Program-made: the position numbers and the translations under genes
Assembly (NCBI RefSeq): GCF_949628215.1
Contig: NC_134276.1
Location: 113,374,756-113,438,755 of the forward strand
Length of the DNA: 64,000 bases
DNA from: Phalacrocorax aristotelis
Lineage: Eukaryota > Chordata > Aves > Suliformes > Phalacrocoracidae
Direction of reading: 5' to 3'
In this document: positions 34,443 through 46,000 of the stretch, piece by piece
Layout: the number at the start of each line of letters is the position of its first letter
How positions within the stretch are numbered: position 1 is the first letter of the stretch
Notes under the pieces: generated by a model
Databases searched by the model: none
Told to the model about the DNA's origin: nothing
The model's input: the letters and a program-made list of their open reading frames with translations, nothing else

Positions 34443-37400
34443 ACATTCTGTTCAAGATGTCATGATCTGTGCTTCTTGTTTGGATTACACAAGATAAAGT
34501 TATGCTTGAGCATGTTCTGGCTTTGCTTTCATCCCTCAGCTGTCATGGAAGTGACAAACAGTCTGAATTTAGTAATCATTTAAGTTTGTCTTTTTCATTG
34601 AAATCTGGCCGTTTCCTGAAAAAGTTCTCACAGATTGGCACCATGTCGCATAATTTAAAGATGACAGCAACTTCACTATGCTAACGTCTCATTTGCATAT
34701 TTTAACATACAGTATTCCTCCTTGATTGGCATTCTCATTATCTTGACATTATAAAAGACTGCCTGTTAAACAATGTAAGCAGTATTTAAATGTAACTGCT
34801 ATTAATTCTCCCACTTTACAGGAAGGAACATTTAATGGCTCTTTCTTTTTTCAAGGGTGGTCTGGAGATGAATGTCAAAAGTTAGGCTGTTTGTGCTGAG
34901 GGATATGCTTTTTTATTTTATTTTTCTCCATTCAGTGTCATTTGGGTCAGATATTGACTTCGTGTGAAATATGATAACACAGACACAAAGAGAACATGTA
35001 CATTTTCAAAACTATAGGGGCTACCAGGTTTTCAGCATTTGTATATAAATGTGTGGAGACATCAGAGCTTTTCTAATTTGAGTTGGGAAAAGGTCAGCTC
35101 CCTAATGAGAAGAATTGCCTTAAGGACTGCTCTAAGGTATTATCTGGAGATTAGCCTTGCCTTCCTGATTAAAAACAGATCTTCTCTAGGTACACAAAAC
35201 TGCAGATTGCTCTTTTACATTTTAAAAGCCAGTCTTCTTCAGCTTTTATTTGTGTCTTTGGTTCTGAAACAGAGGCTTAATACAAGCTTGTGTTCTTCCT
35301 TTTTGAAACCTTCAATATCTTTGGTATCTCTAGTACCAATAGTTTATGCAGGTTCCTATCCCAAATACCCTTTTTAACAAAAAGCAAAGGACAAAACAGA
35401 TGATTTATTAGAATGTTTGTGGTTTGGTTCCTCAAATAATCCTCAAATCATTGTCAAATGCAATATATGCCCTCCAGGTTCCCAGGTCCCATAGGATCCT
35501 GTTGATACTATGATGGCATGAATCAGCCAAAACCAGTAACACGGTACCACTCAATCACATCTGTAGGTATGAACTGCTGTGACTCTTTCTGAAGTCTGAA
35601 AGCTGCTGGATTCTCAAAAAGCCCGAGTTCTGTAAAATCTTAACAGGGTGATGGTATTCCACATGATTGACATGGCTCTATCTGGCAAATAGCTAACATT
35701 TCTAGCCCAACTCTAATTTGTCCCATTGAAAATGAAAATGTTTTAGACTTTTTTTTTGACACTGTCCCAAAGATTTTATTTCCCAGGCAAGAAAAATTCT
35801 TCCAAGAATCTCCAAAACCTTCCAGGTTTTTTTGGCTTAAAGCCAACTTTTGAATAAAATGATTTCTCACCTACCTGCCCAACACTGTCTTTTTGGGGTG
35901 ATAGGTAAAGCTGAAAATCACATTGCTTGGAAAGCAATCCTAAGCTCTTTTGATTTCCAGTCCTCTGGGTGAATTCCTGCATTCCTCTGGGCCCAATTAA
36001 TGGCTCCTTTGCTGTGAGGTTAAAGCAATAATTTAGACCACCTTACTATTCTTTTCAGATGATGATTGCTTCTTAAAATTTCAAAACTTCCAAATATTTT
36101 TTTACCATATCAAAAGCAAAGACTGTTTTGCAAAAGGACATTTCCCCCCATCCATTATAACAGCTTGATGCATTTTCTTCAGATTCAAATGGAATTTACC
36201 ATTGACCTCACTGTGAACAATTCTGCATATTCTGCTGAAGAGTGGTGGTGATGCACACCATGTTTACCTTTTCAGGCTCCAAGCTCCCTGAAATTACTAG
36301 AAATTAGTTCATGGAGGATTCCCTGATTTAAGAGAAAGGAAGGTCTGTGGAGGCTTGGGCACTCACCTCTCTGCTCTTCTCTCCCCAGCAATCAGTCCTG
36401 TTTCCTAATCTAGATCAATCCTATCTACACAGTCTCCATATAAATTTTCACCCATCATTTCTGCCTATTCTGCAATATCCCACTTCATTCCTACTGTGCA
36501 CCCTTTCAAAGAGACCCCCAGTTTTGTAGCTCCATCTGCTTTGTCTGTGTTCCTGCTGGAAAACATAGGTTTTTTATTTCAGGCTGAGGATTACTTATCT
36601 TTTCTTCCTTGCAAGCTGCAGGAGACATTTCATTAGGGTACTCCTCTCCCTGCGCCTTCCCTAGATGTGACACTGCAGGCCAGAGAAAGGAGAGGGAGCA
36701 GAGCAGCGGGGAAACTGCTTGTGTTTTGGTAGTGAAAGGGATGAAGTAAAGCTGCTTGGTTCTTAATGTTTCCTTCTGGGAAAGTTGTCAGGTTGCTGAT
36801 GTGACAGAAAGAGAGCAGTCCCTGCTAATTCGGTGGCTGCCCATAACCCAAGAGCTGGAAAAGCAAGATAGACAGACAGACAGTCATAGGGTTTCTTCCC
36901 AGGCTATTCCAGCTAGTCAAACGCTTCTGGGAGATTGTTGCTTCCCACTGAAGCATCCTTGCTCTTAGCCCACTGTGATATTGAGTAACACTGGTATAAT
37001 ATTTCTTTATACAATGCTTGCTTATTGAAGAAATTTTGAATAAGGTCTGGGGAACAAATTGCTTAATGATGGCCAAAATCTTCCAAGCCCTCAAAAATGT
37101 ATGTCCAAATTGACAATCTGCAAAGCAGCCACCTTGACTTTACAAGAAGCAAAGTCAAGCTTAAATCTTTCTTATCACCTAATCTTAGAGGCAGGTTATG
37201 CAACAGCCAGAGGAAGAGGAGAAATTGAATGCCCATGCATGGGCAACCTAACCTGTAAGCTAATAAATGAGCAGCATATTTTTTTTATCTGTTGACTGAA
37301 GTGAGAGATGGAAAGTGAGAGCCAAGTAGCAGCTATTATAGCATTGTGCACATGACATTGAATTTCAGGGTCAGTTATTTCCATTATAAACCCCATTTTT

Positions 37401-39385
37401 CAGGGCTTATACATTGGCTGCCTTAAATCATATCTAGCTGAAACTGGCATGCAACTTTTGAGGACAGCAATAGGAGATTTTCCCCCTTTCTTTCATTAAA
37501 AAAAATGCTTATATCACTTAACCTATTTGCCTTTTAATGCTGTGAAAATCTTTTTAGTCATTACAGACACTCCAGGGGAGCAAAATGGTTCTAAGACATA
37601 GGAAAGTACCAGAATTTTTAATGCAGTGTATCCTGGACTCTAGGAAAACTGAGGCTATGAATTCAAAATTTGCAGCTCAAGTCAACTCTGCACTTGTTAA
37701 GGTGGTGTCAAGCTGTGTCTTCAGCCTTATAGACAGATGAAAAAAACCATTTTTCGCTACTGTTTGTCTCTGATATGAAATGTAGTTAGTGAGCTACCTG
37801 ACTGAAGAAGCATAGCGGTGTCTTTAATGCTGAGATCAGTAGAACTCAGATCCCTGCGTTGCTGTGCTACAGGGAAAACAAGAGATGACTATATTCTTTT
37901 CTTAGGTCTACGAGAATGTAGATGCAACACCTAGCAAGGGAAGAGCAGGGGGGGAAATAAAGAAAGAAAAAAAAAAAAGGAAAAAGCACCGTTTGCATGA
38001 AATGTGGCATATAAAAACTCAGACAATTTATTCCAGGCCTCTGTGGAGGAGGAAGGACAGGGAAAGTGCAATTACAGTCACAACTCCCAAGTGCAGGTAC
38101 TTTTGAGAGTGAATATCTCTTCCTCTGCTCTTTCCTGATGGTTCTGCTGCAAACACCAGCTCACTGAACTGCATCAGAGGCTTCTTGAAGCTGCCACAGC
38201 CTCCTCCACACATGACACCCCTTCCAGGTAACAGGTATATAGTGGACACTGTAAGTGTCCCCCAGTCCAACAGGTGGGGGCTGTCTCCTCATACCCTGAT
38301 CGTCACATAGCCTCCACTTTTCTAAGTGATGAATGAAGACTCCTTTAGTACATCAGAGACAAATTCAGAAAGTGTTTATAACACCCGGGCTGTCTAGCTG
38401 TTTTTTCACCTATTGGAAGAAATTTCTGAACAATACAGTGGCAAGACACATACTATGACCTACAGGAGGCTTAGGTTTTGAGTGAGTGTCACAGTACTGT
38501 GTTTACTGGCAGATTAAAAAACATCTTATGAAACTCACAGTTTGAACACCAATTGCCTTAAAGTCATCTGAATCTACAGCTCCCATGAGAATGAGATACT
38601 ATGAAATGGGGTGGAAAAGGATCTCATTTCTTTATTGTTGCTAATCTTCTGATTTTGCCTTTCCAGGAGGGAAGATTAGACCCTTGCTGGCTAATCTGCA
38701 CAGCCATTGACTTGAGTCATCCTCAAGCTTCCTCTCTATCTCAGTGCATACTTAACATATTTTCCTGCTCCAACAAGAAGCAATAGGGAACCTTCATCTC
38801 AGACTGTGCAACAGAAGCAAGTCTCTTAAAGAGCCCATACAGGGGAAGACAAGTGATATCTTATTCACATCAGGGATTTGACCCAAGATCTCTTGCCCTC
38901 AGATTACTATCATAAGAGTCAGACTTCAGACTATTTAGAATTAGGACAGCTGCAACATTTCCTGCTGGAGATGGGTCACAATACACAATATAACTATGCA
39001 TTAATTGAACCCGTGAGCAAATAGGTTAGCATGACTTCTTAACCTTGTAACTGAGATCCTCACCTGGGAATTTAACTAGTTATGTTGAATTATTGTGTCA
39101 GCAGGAAAGGCTGGGAGGAGTTGACCTAGGATATGCTGCAACTAGAGGGTAAGAGGATGCTTTTGGTAAGTCAGAACGATACTCTTGGTTTCGTAGCCTC
39201 AAAATTAAAGTCCTTGTGGAGTGAACATTCTGATTGTCCTACTCTGGGTAGTAATATGATGCCACATCAGTTTTTCCCCTTTTTGTAACTCTAGTCCTTT
39301 GTTTTATTCACTTTTTAAAAAATTGCTTGAGGATGGAAAGTTTCATTTTCAGTCAAAGGAGATATGTTATCAGTACAGTGGGGTT
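34443..39385. other. AT-rich non-coding DNA, no gene recognised
   Basis: Short open frames only. (AGAC) units occur four times near 36868-36882. At about 38863-38945 the minus strand contains gggtcaaatccc, a B-box-like word, in a setting that could be a decayed tRNA-derived SINE. An A run lies at about 37967-37978. Nothing else is recognised. Confidence 0.4.
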
Positions 39386-39421
<36 letters not shown>

Positions 39422-39487
39422 GGGTGTTTTTTGTTTTTGTTTTTTTTTATTTTTTTTTTTTAGTTTTGGGTTTGTTTGGTTTTTTTT
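39386..39487. repeat. (TTG)11 microsatellite followed by a T/G-rich tract
   Basis: Eleven perfect TTG units occupy 39386-39418. A further T-rich tract with scattered G continues to about 39487. Open frames over it (poly-Cys on one strand, poly-Gln on the other) are artefacts of the repeat. Confidence 0.9.
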
Positions 39488-42085
39488 GAGAAAGGGGAAA
39501 AAAAAGGAGGAGGAAAATGTATCAGTCCAGTTATTGATTTTAGTCAACAATACATACCTTTATATTCTTAGGAATATTTTCACACTTCCACTTGGAAGAT
39601 AAAATCTATTCTCCAGCTTCAGGCATTGTGCAATCATTTTGCCTATTTTGATTAGAATAATAATTGCAGTGACTTGGGTTAGGTTTCTGCTGAGCTTTAA
39701 GTGATTTCATTGGGGTTTACTGACAATCAGCGTTTTGATTCTTTTACAACAGAAGATTGCAATTTCTGTCAGGATGGATATATTTTATTTTTATGAAAGA
39801 AAAAAAACCCAAAACAACCCTGGCAGCTTTTGAGGGAGAGAAAAAAATGGTAGTTGGCGATTCTGTATATGTGTAAAAACTGGCATATAAGTAACTTATA
39901 TCAGGTAGAAGTATAATACAGAACAGACCTGTAATCTTAGTTTATACAGCTATACACATATTGTATAAGAGACCCCATCTGAGTTCCCTGGGGGAATCTA
40001 GACAAACAATTAGAGGTAAACACAAAAAACATCCCCAAGGAAAAACATAATAATAAACAAGTATTTTCTATAATAAAGAACTATATTAAAAAAAAGAAAG
40101 TTGAGCATTGTATAATAAAAACACAGAACCCAAGGCAAAAAAGATGCAGTCAATCTTCCAAACCATCTTTATGAGGTTTAAGGGAGAATTGGTGATTTCA
40201 TGTGAGACCTTACAAAGCGACGTACATATAGTCTCATTATACAGCACTGTCTGGGCAATAATGTCAGAGGTAGGGAGAGAGCAGATACAAAGACTATCAT
40301 TTGGCTTGTCATACATAACTAATAAAGCAGAACTGGAGACTAGTTGTCACGGCTTGTTCATATGGGGCCAATTTCTGGCAACCGCTGACTATGGGCACCT
40401 GCCAATAACCCCAGGCAGAGCAGTGAGAGCAGGCATCTTCTCCTGGCTCTCCAAGCTGGAGCGGCTGTGATGTTAACCCACAGTGACATGCCAAAGAAGA
40501 ACAGCCCAAGACATTGCTGAGACCTGCCAAGTTGCTTTCCCCATCTCCCTCATATGTGTGTATATCTCTCAGCAAACAGCAGCCTTAATCCACTTTTCAG
40601 GTTTGCTCTGAAGACATTTGCTGCCTCCTCTGTACAAAATGATCCAAGTGAATCGTGGTGAGCATGCATCCAAGGGAAATTCCTGAATTAGAAAGCTTAG
40701 TAGTGAACTGCATTTTCTTCATGTTAATTTTAATAATTAGAGCAACCATCAATATCACTAGACGAGCCTGAGCAGAACTTAACCAGAAACTTTTTCTTAC
40801 GCTAGTCTACCAAAAGAAAAGAGCAGCTGCAAAAATGGCTTAACAGTTCCAAGTTCTTGTTTTACAGCTGTGGGTGACACTGTAGTCCTTATAAGCAAAA
40901 TACCCTCTGAGATTGATGGGTATGTCTGCCCTAGGAGTGCAGAAACAAGCCAGTGAATTTCATATTTAGTAGGCCTCAAGTCTGACACATTTTGTAATTG
41001 CAGGGGAAATGGATCCATCAGATAACTCTCTAAATTACATAGCCAACAAACTATAATTTCAGGACTCTAGGATTTTTAATCATAATAAAAAGTATACTGA
41101 GTGGCCATGTGTATTATTAATTCACAGATAGAACTAGATGGAAGACACAACATTCAGTTGTAATCTGTTTATGGAGGCAGTCAGGCAATTGTACCAGACA
41201 AGGGAACTAATTTTGCAGAGTAAGATTTAGTGGTCAGCCATGGTACCCTCTTTTATCATTAAGCCTATAAAATTCAGTAGTCTGAAATCTATCTAGTGTA
41301 ACAAACACACTATTCGGATACCTGTGGCATTATTTTGGGTTCCAAACCCTGCAGCCATGAGCTACAGAAGTATTGTGTGATTGAATAACCTCTTAAAGAA
41401 CTGGTCCCTAAAGTAGGCTGAGAAAAACTATCAATATTTTTAGTTCATCACTTTCCCCTCTAATGACAATTTCCGAAAGTTATTCAGGCTGCTTCTTGCC
41501 TAACTGGTTATCTATTCCAACCCATACAGATATTTTTCAGAAATGTTGTTACATACCATCCCCATAAAACATACAGCATGTGTAGCATATACATACTGTA
41601 ATTAAAAAGAGACACTCATGTTGATAAAAAGACAGTTGTTCCCACATAAGTGTAAAGACTGTCTTCTCTACCAATTAAGCATCAGCAGAATATGGGCTTT
41701 AATAGTCCTCTTGGGGAACTTGTCTTTTGTATCTATGATAAATACATGATTATAAGGACAAATTATATGAGCAGCAATAATTTCCTAGTAATGTGATCAT
41801 TAAAAGCCTTCACAACTGCAATACATCAATATTAATTGGGGACAGATGATCATTTTACTGACATGTTCAAACCATTATCCATATTTTAGTACTTCATGAA
41901 TACCTGAATAGCCTTAATGATGTGATTTTTTTAGGATTCTTTCTTCAGTGGTCCTAACATTATTGTTTATCTAAAAATTATGAAAAAAAGGAAAAGGTAA
42001 TTAATTACAAGCACTGCACAAAGCAGTGCAGGTAGTTGTGGGCTAAAGATAGGCAAGATTCAGCAAAATTTTGGTTTCTTTTCAG
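39488..42085. other. AT-rich non-coding DNA, no gene recognised
   Basis: The part 40330-40560 is GC-richer than its surroundings and contains a frame without a recognisable domain. No LTR ends or LINE text could be confirmed there. The rest is unremarkable. Confidence 0.4.
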
Positions 42086-42214
42086 ATATGAGAACAATTT
42101 ATCACAACTATTGTGGAAAACCAGCAGAACAAACCTTGCCTGCTGGGCCTGGGTCACGTTAAGTCCGTGGTAAACATTTGCCGACATGGAGAACACCGTC
42201 ACTCACAGTTGAGG
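42086..42214 (+). other. Exon-like segment (weak), acceptor and strong donor
   Basis: A pyrimidine-rich acceptor (ttggtttcttttcag, ending at 42085) is followed after 129 bases by the donor gagg then GTAAGT (42215-42220). All frames contain a stop near the beginning. The frame that starts at an ATG at 42113 is open to the donor for 34 codons. It could be an exon of a non-coding RNA or a first coding exon. No protein family is recognised and no partner exon was found. Confidence 0.2.
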
Positions 42215-42850
42215 GTAAGTAGTCTACTGCAGCAACCTGCTGAATCATATTGCTTAATAACATTCATCACCCTGCCTGTCTGCTTCAGAGACCATTCCTC
42301 ATGCGGGCAATGAACACCGATTCTCTGTTTGCGTAGGTCTGTCCTTTTACTTCCATCCCCTGTGACAGTGGGCTGGCAAAGAATTTTGTTACTTACCATG
42401 GATAGGCTGTTGAAAAAGCCACACTAACTTATAGATAACATGTTTGCAAGAAGAATGATAAACCTTATGTGATAATCTGAAAGCTGAAGTGAAATGACAG
42501 AATATAACTGCAGATTACATTTTGTGTCTGAAAGGATATTATAAACCCATAACTACTTCTTATGGAGATGTGAATGTCAAGGTGTTAGCCAGTAAAGTGT
42601 CTGATCCATTCCATGATATCATAACTGCTGATTTCTCTTCCACTATAGACTCATGTCATGATTTGATACAAATGAAAGATTATCCTGATTCTGTGCGGTT
42701 ATCTATAAACATAGAATAAAGATGTAAATACAATAACTAAGGCTTATGAATAAATATATAAATTATGTTTTGCATAAGGGTAACTGGACACATTAATCAC
42801 ATTTACACACTCATTAAAAAGTATTGAAGAGTTCATTTTCACTACAGTTG
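42215..42850. other. AT-rich non-coding DNA between the exon-like segment and the promoter candidate
   Basis: The open frame 42522-42719 (65 codons) has no recognised domain. No repeat is seen. Confidence 0.35.
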
Positions 42851-42871
42851 TGATGACACCAGGTGTCATCA
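42851..42871. promoter_or_regulatory. Perfect 10-base inverted repeat upstream of a TATA box
   Basis: The arms tgatgacacc and ggtgtcatca are perfect complements around a single central A. The half-site AGGTGTCA resembles T-box binding sites, and the centre contains the E-box-like caggtg. It ends 50 bases before the TATA box. Binding is inference. Confidence 0.35.
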
Positions 42872-42921
42872 TTAGGGCTGCTATCAAGAACATTTGTGTT
42901 GCCTAAGCAGAAGTTAGTAGC

Positions 42922-42930
42922 TATAAAAAA
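42922..42930 (+). promoter_or_regulatory. Candidate TATA box (tataaaaaa)
   Basis: The sequence ctataaaaaag is a good TATA match. The expected transcription start lies near 42950-42955. An ATG in fair context and a strong splice donor follow within 90 bases. A steroid-receptor-like agaacatttgtgtt lies at 42887-42900, between the palindrome and the TATA box. Confidence 0.35.
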
Positions 42931-42949
42931 GCAACTTTTGCAATCTAGA

Positions 42950-43007
42950 CTGGACTGTGATCATACTGATTCTTAGTGCTCTCCTTCCGGTAGCCATGAC
43001 TGTCAAG
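42950..43007 (+). other. Candidate first exon with four codons (Met-Thr-Val-Lys), then donor
   Basis: If transcription starts about 30 bases after the TATA box, the leader would end with gccATGACTGTCAAG (ATG at 42996-42998, G at position -3) and then GTGAGT (43008-43013), a consensus donor. Short first coding exons of this form are common in secreted-protein genes. No second exon with a signal peptide is visible downstream, so this remains a hypothesis. Confidence 0.22.
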
Positions 43008-43013
43008 GTGAGT

Positions 43014-46000
43014 TACCCTGACATAAAAATAATGACAAGAGCTAACAAAAACATACCTACAAGCTCATGTGCATAATTACATACATACTAACTTGCAATA
43101 TTAGAAAAGCCCCTACATTAATGTGCTGCTACAGCAATGAATATTCAACTGTGAAACCCGTGTAATGTGGCTGTTTAACTCTGAATTGCAAAATAGTGTA
43201 TCTTCAGAATGGGACATTTATATACATAAGCCAAGTATTATTTTAGCATTAAGATTTCACAGTTAAATTTTAATTAACATTCTTTACAGTTAAAAATAAG
43301 TCTAGAATTCACACACCAAAGTTAAAAATCTTTTTCTTACTGTGCTATATTCATTCTTCGCAGAGGACATCACAGGGTGACACTCTAGGATTATGATTAA
43401 ATCTGTGGCTCTAGCTATTGGGTGTGGGCAAGAGGAGAATTGTCCAAATAGTATAGAAAAGAAAATCAGTTGAGATTAGCACTAAGTTAAAATGGTGGGT
43501 TTCTCTACAGATTAAATGCAAAGATTGGTTTTCATTTTAAGAGTAACTATTTTGGTGTTATTTTCAACTTTGACATAAAATGCAGGCAAAGGGATCTCTG
43601 AACTCTATTTAATTTGTTCATCTTGGGCCTGGAATACCTTGGTTCGGTTTCTTCCCCTACTTGAGGATTCTTGAATCCACCGCTCTCATCAAAGTCTTTT
43701 AATGGGCAGGCTATTAGGCATTGCAAAATCCCATCCTTTATCTTTCCCTGTGATGCTGTTTCATTTTTTAGAAATATTTTTATAAAAAAAAAAGTTTCCT
43801 TTGTTTAGTGACTGGGACATTTCCCTATCATTTAAATAGGTTGGATGAAGTGGAAAAGAACCAGGACAGCCAGAGATACACACCTCCAGAGTCTGTGAGA
43901 GATACATGTCTCTGGAGTGTGATAAAGCCATTCATGTGGGAAAGAGGAGTTCTTGGTCCAACAGCAACAGCTGCACTATTTATTTAATCTGCCTCTTTTA
44001 ACTAATTGTCTCACACCTCTGCTAGGAGTTTGAACATATGATTTATCTGGTTTTGAAAATTATGCTCTTTTTGTATGTGGGAAACATAATAAGTGCTTTT
44101 TGTTATCTTTTGTATACAGTGCATTAACTGGATAATAATTTGTGGTCAAAATGTGTAAATGGTATATCAGAGGTCTAAACTGGTGTTTTTTAGAGTAATG
44201 GAGCTATTTTATTAAAAAAGAATATGTGATTTCTCCACCATTAGGAGCATTAGTGTATTGGGTATTTACTATGGAAGAATATTTCTACTTTTTTATTCCA
44301 TTAATTGCGAAGATGTCAAGAGCTACAAAAGTATGAATGTAGCCTGATATTATTCATACAAGATGCACTGATATTAAACCATTTAAGTAATTACATGTGC
44401 TGAAGAAAGAACAAAAATGCCAGATGATAGAAAACACTGGCTCCACGAGCTTAATATATCCATAACATAATTGGGTGTGAAACTAGAACCTCAGAATAAG
44501 TTCTCATGGTACACATTCAGCAGGATGGCAAAACTTCTTATTACTTAGTTCTCAGTTGTTATCAAGTGGTGTTAGAAAGAGTTGAGTCTTGCACGTGTAA
44601 TAAAACACAACATTCAGCTTTGCCATCTGATCTTTTCTTTGTGAAAGCAGAGGACATGAATTGTGTGCTTGATTTTTTTACATCTATGGGACGTACAAGT
44701 GAGAATATGGAGAAAATAATTTTGCAATTAATGAAAACCTTGCTCGATTTAATCTTCAGACTGGAGAATCTAACTGTGGCATCAGATTTATCTTTTTCTT
44801 TATTCTCCAATTTCCATGACATAAATGCAGTTCATTTCTCAGGAAATCAATAATAGACTAACTTTCCTGGGATAAATTGGACATCTCTAGAACATCCTGT
44901 CCCCTCCTTCTCTCTCTTATATTCCAATTTGGTGGTAGGAGGTACACTCCAACCATCACAAATACTGCTCAATATGGTGAGCTCACAAGTTGTGGTCTGT
45001 TAGTGGACACCAAGACAAACCTGTTAGCTGCTAAACCATGTAGCTCTGTAGGCAGCAGACAGTTATTTTTGTTTTGCCAAAAATAAAATGGAGGGAAAGA
45101 GTGAGTGATCAAACTCAACATAATTCTAATAGTTATGATGGCATGGTATCACCTCTGGAGCTGGTGATGACTTGCCATTGTCCAAATTTCTCAGCTTCTA
45201 TTCCTCCTACCACACTCTCATTGAACTGAAATTTGGAGAGAGTGAGGCTTTTTAGATTTCTCATCACATGGTGACCCAAGACAAAAAAGAACAAACAAAA
45301 ACGCAACCACCAAACAAAAAAAACACCCCAACAAACTACTAACATTTTTTTAATTGCAAGAAGTAAAGAAAAATAGTTTTGCAGTATTTTGGATATAATG
45401 CTTTCCTAATTAAAACTACAATCCAATACCATAAACGTAGTGTCTATCACTTACCTACTTTTTCCAGATTCTAAATCTGTATGAATGCAAACAATTTAAA
45501 AATAAAACACCTTTAGGGATCAAAAGGATGTTGCTTCTGTAGAAGTTCTCATAAGGAGCACACGTACTGCATGTTGCTAGGATTATTTGAAAACTGCATG
45601 TGTCCTCCTCTCAATCTGAAAGTATGAAATACTTCAGAAAAGAGCTCTTCCACCATGGATGTCTCTATGGGATACAGCCATAGCTACTAGTTCCTGGTAA
45701 GACAAATAGCTGCCTCCCGTGTCAATCAGAATGTAATTATATTCAGTACTATTGTAATTTGTTTCTCCCAGGATAGTTGCATGTTTGGCTGCTACTGTGC
45801 ACACATCACTTGTTAATAATGATAAGTTCATGTGGAGTGTGGTGTCAACAGTTTGATCTTGAATAGCTAGACTAGGAGCTAAAAGCAATGAGCAGTTAAC
45901 ATTGGAGGGGTTTAGATGTCTGCTTTGCTCTGCAATACACGTGCTGCCCAGAGGGACCCAGCTGCAGAGCCATCCCGCTCAGTTATGCTGAAGTCTCTGG

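Noticed and set aside
39327..39602. Open frame with a poly-Cys run
   Set aside because: Produced by the (TTG)n repeat and T-rich tract.
40330..40560. GC-richer patch starting near tgtcacgg, considered as an LTR
   Set aside because: No matching end, no target duplication and no similarity to the two LTRs in the window.
43880..43920. Short inverted repeat ctccagag / ctctggag
   Set aside because: Eight-base arms with an 18-base loop are common by chance, and no context supports a function.
44506..44853. 115-codon open frame with an acidic, helical look
   Set aside because: No family recognised, no splice sites at its borders and no promoter. Kept only as part of the non-coding stretch.
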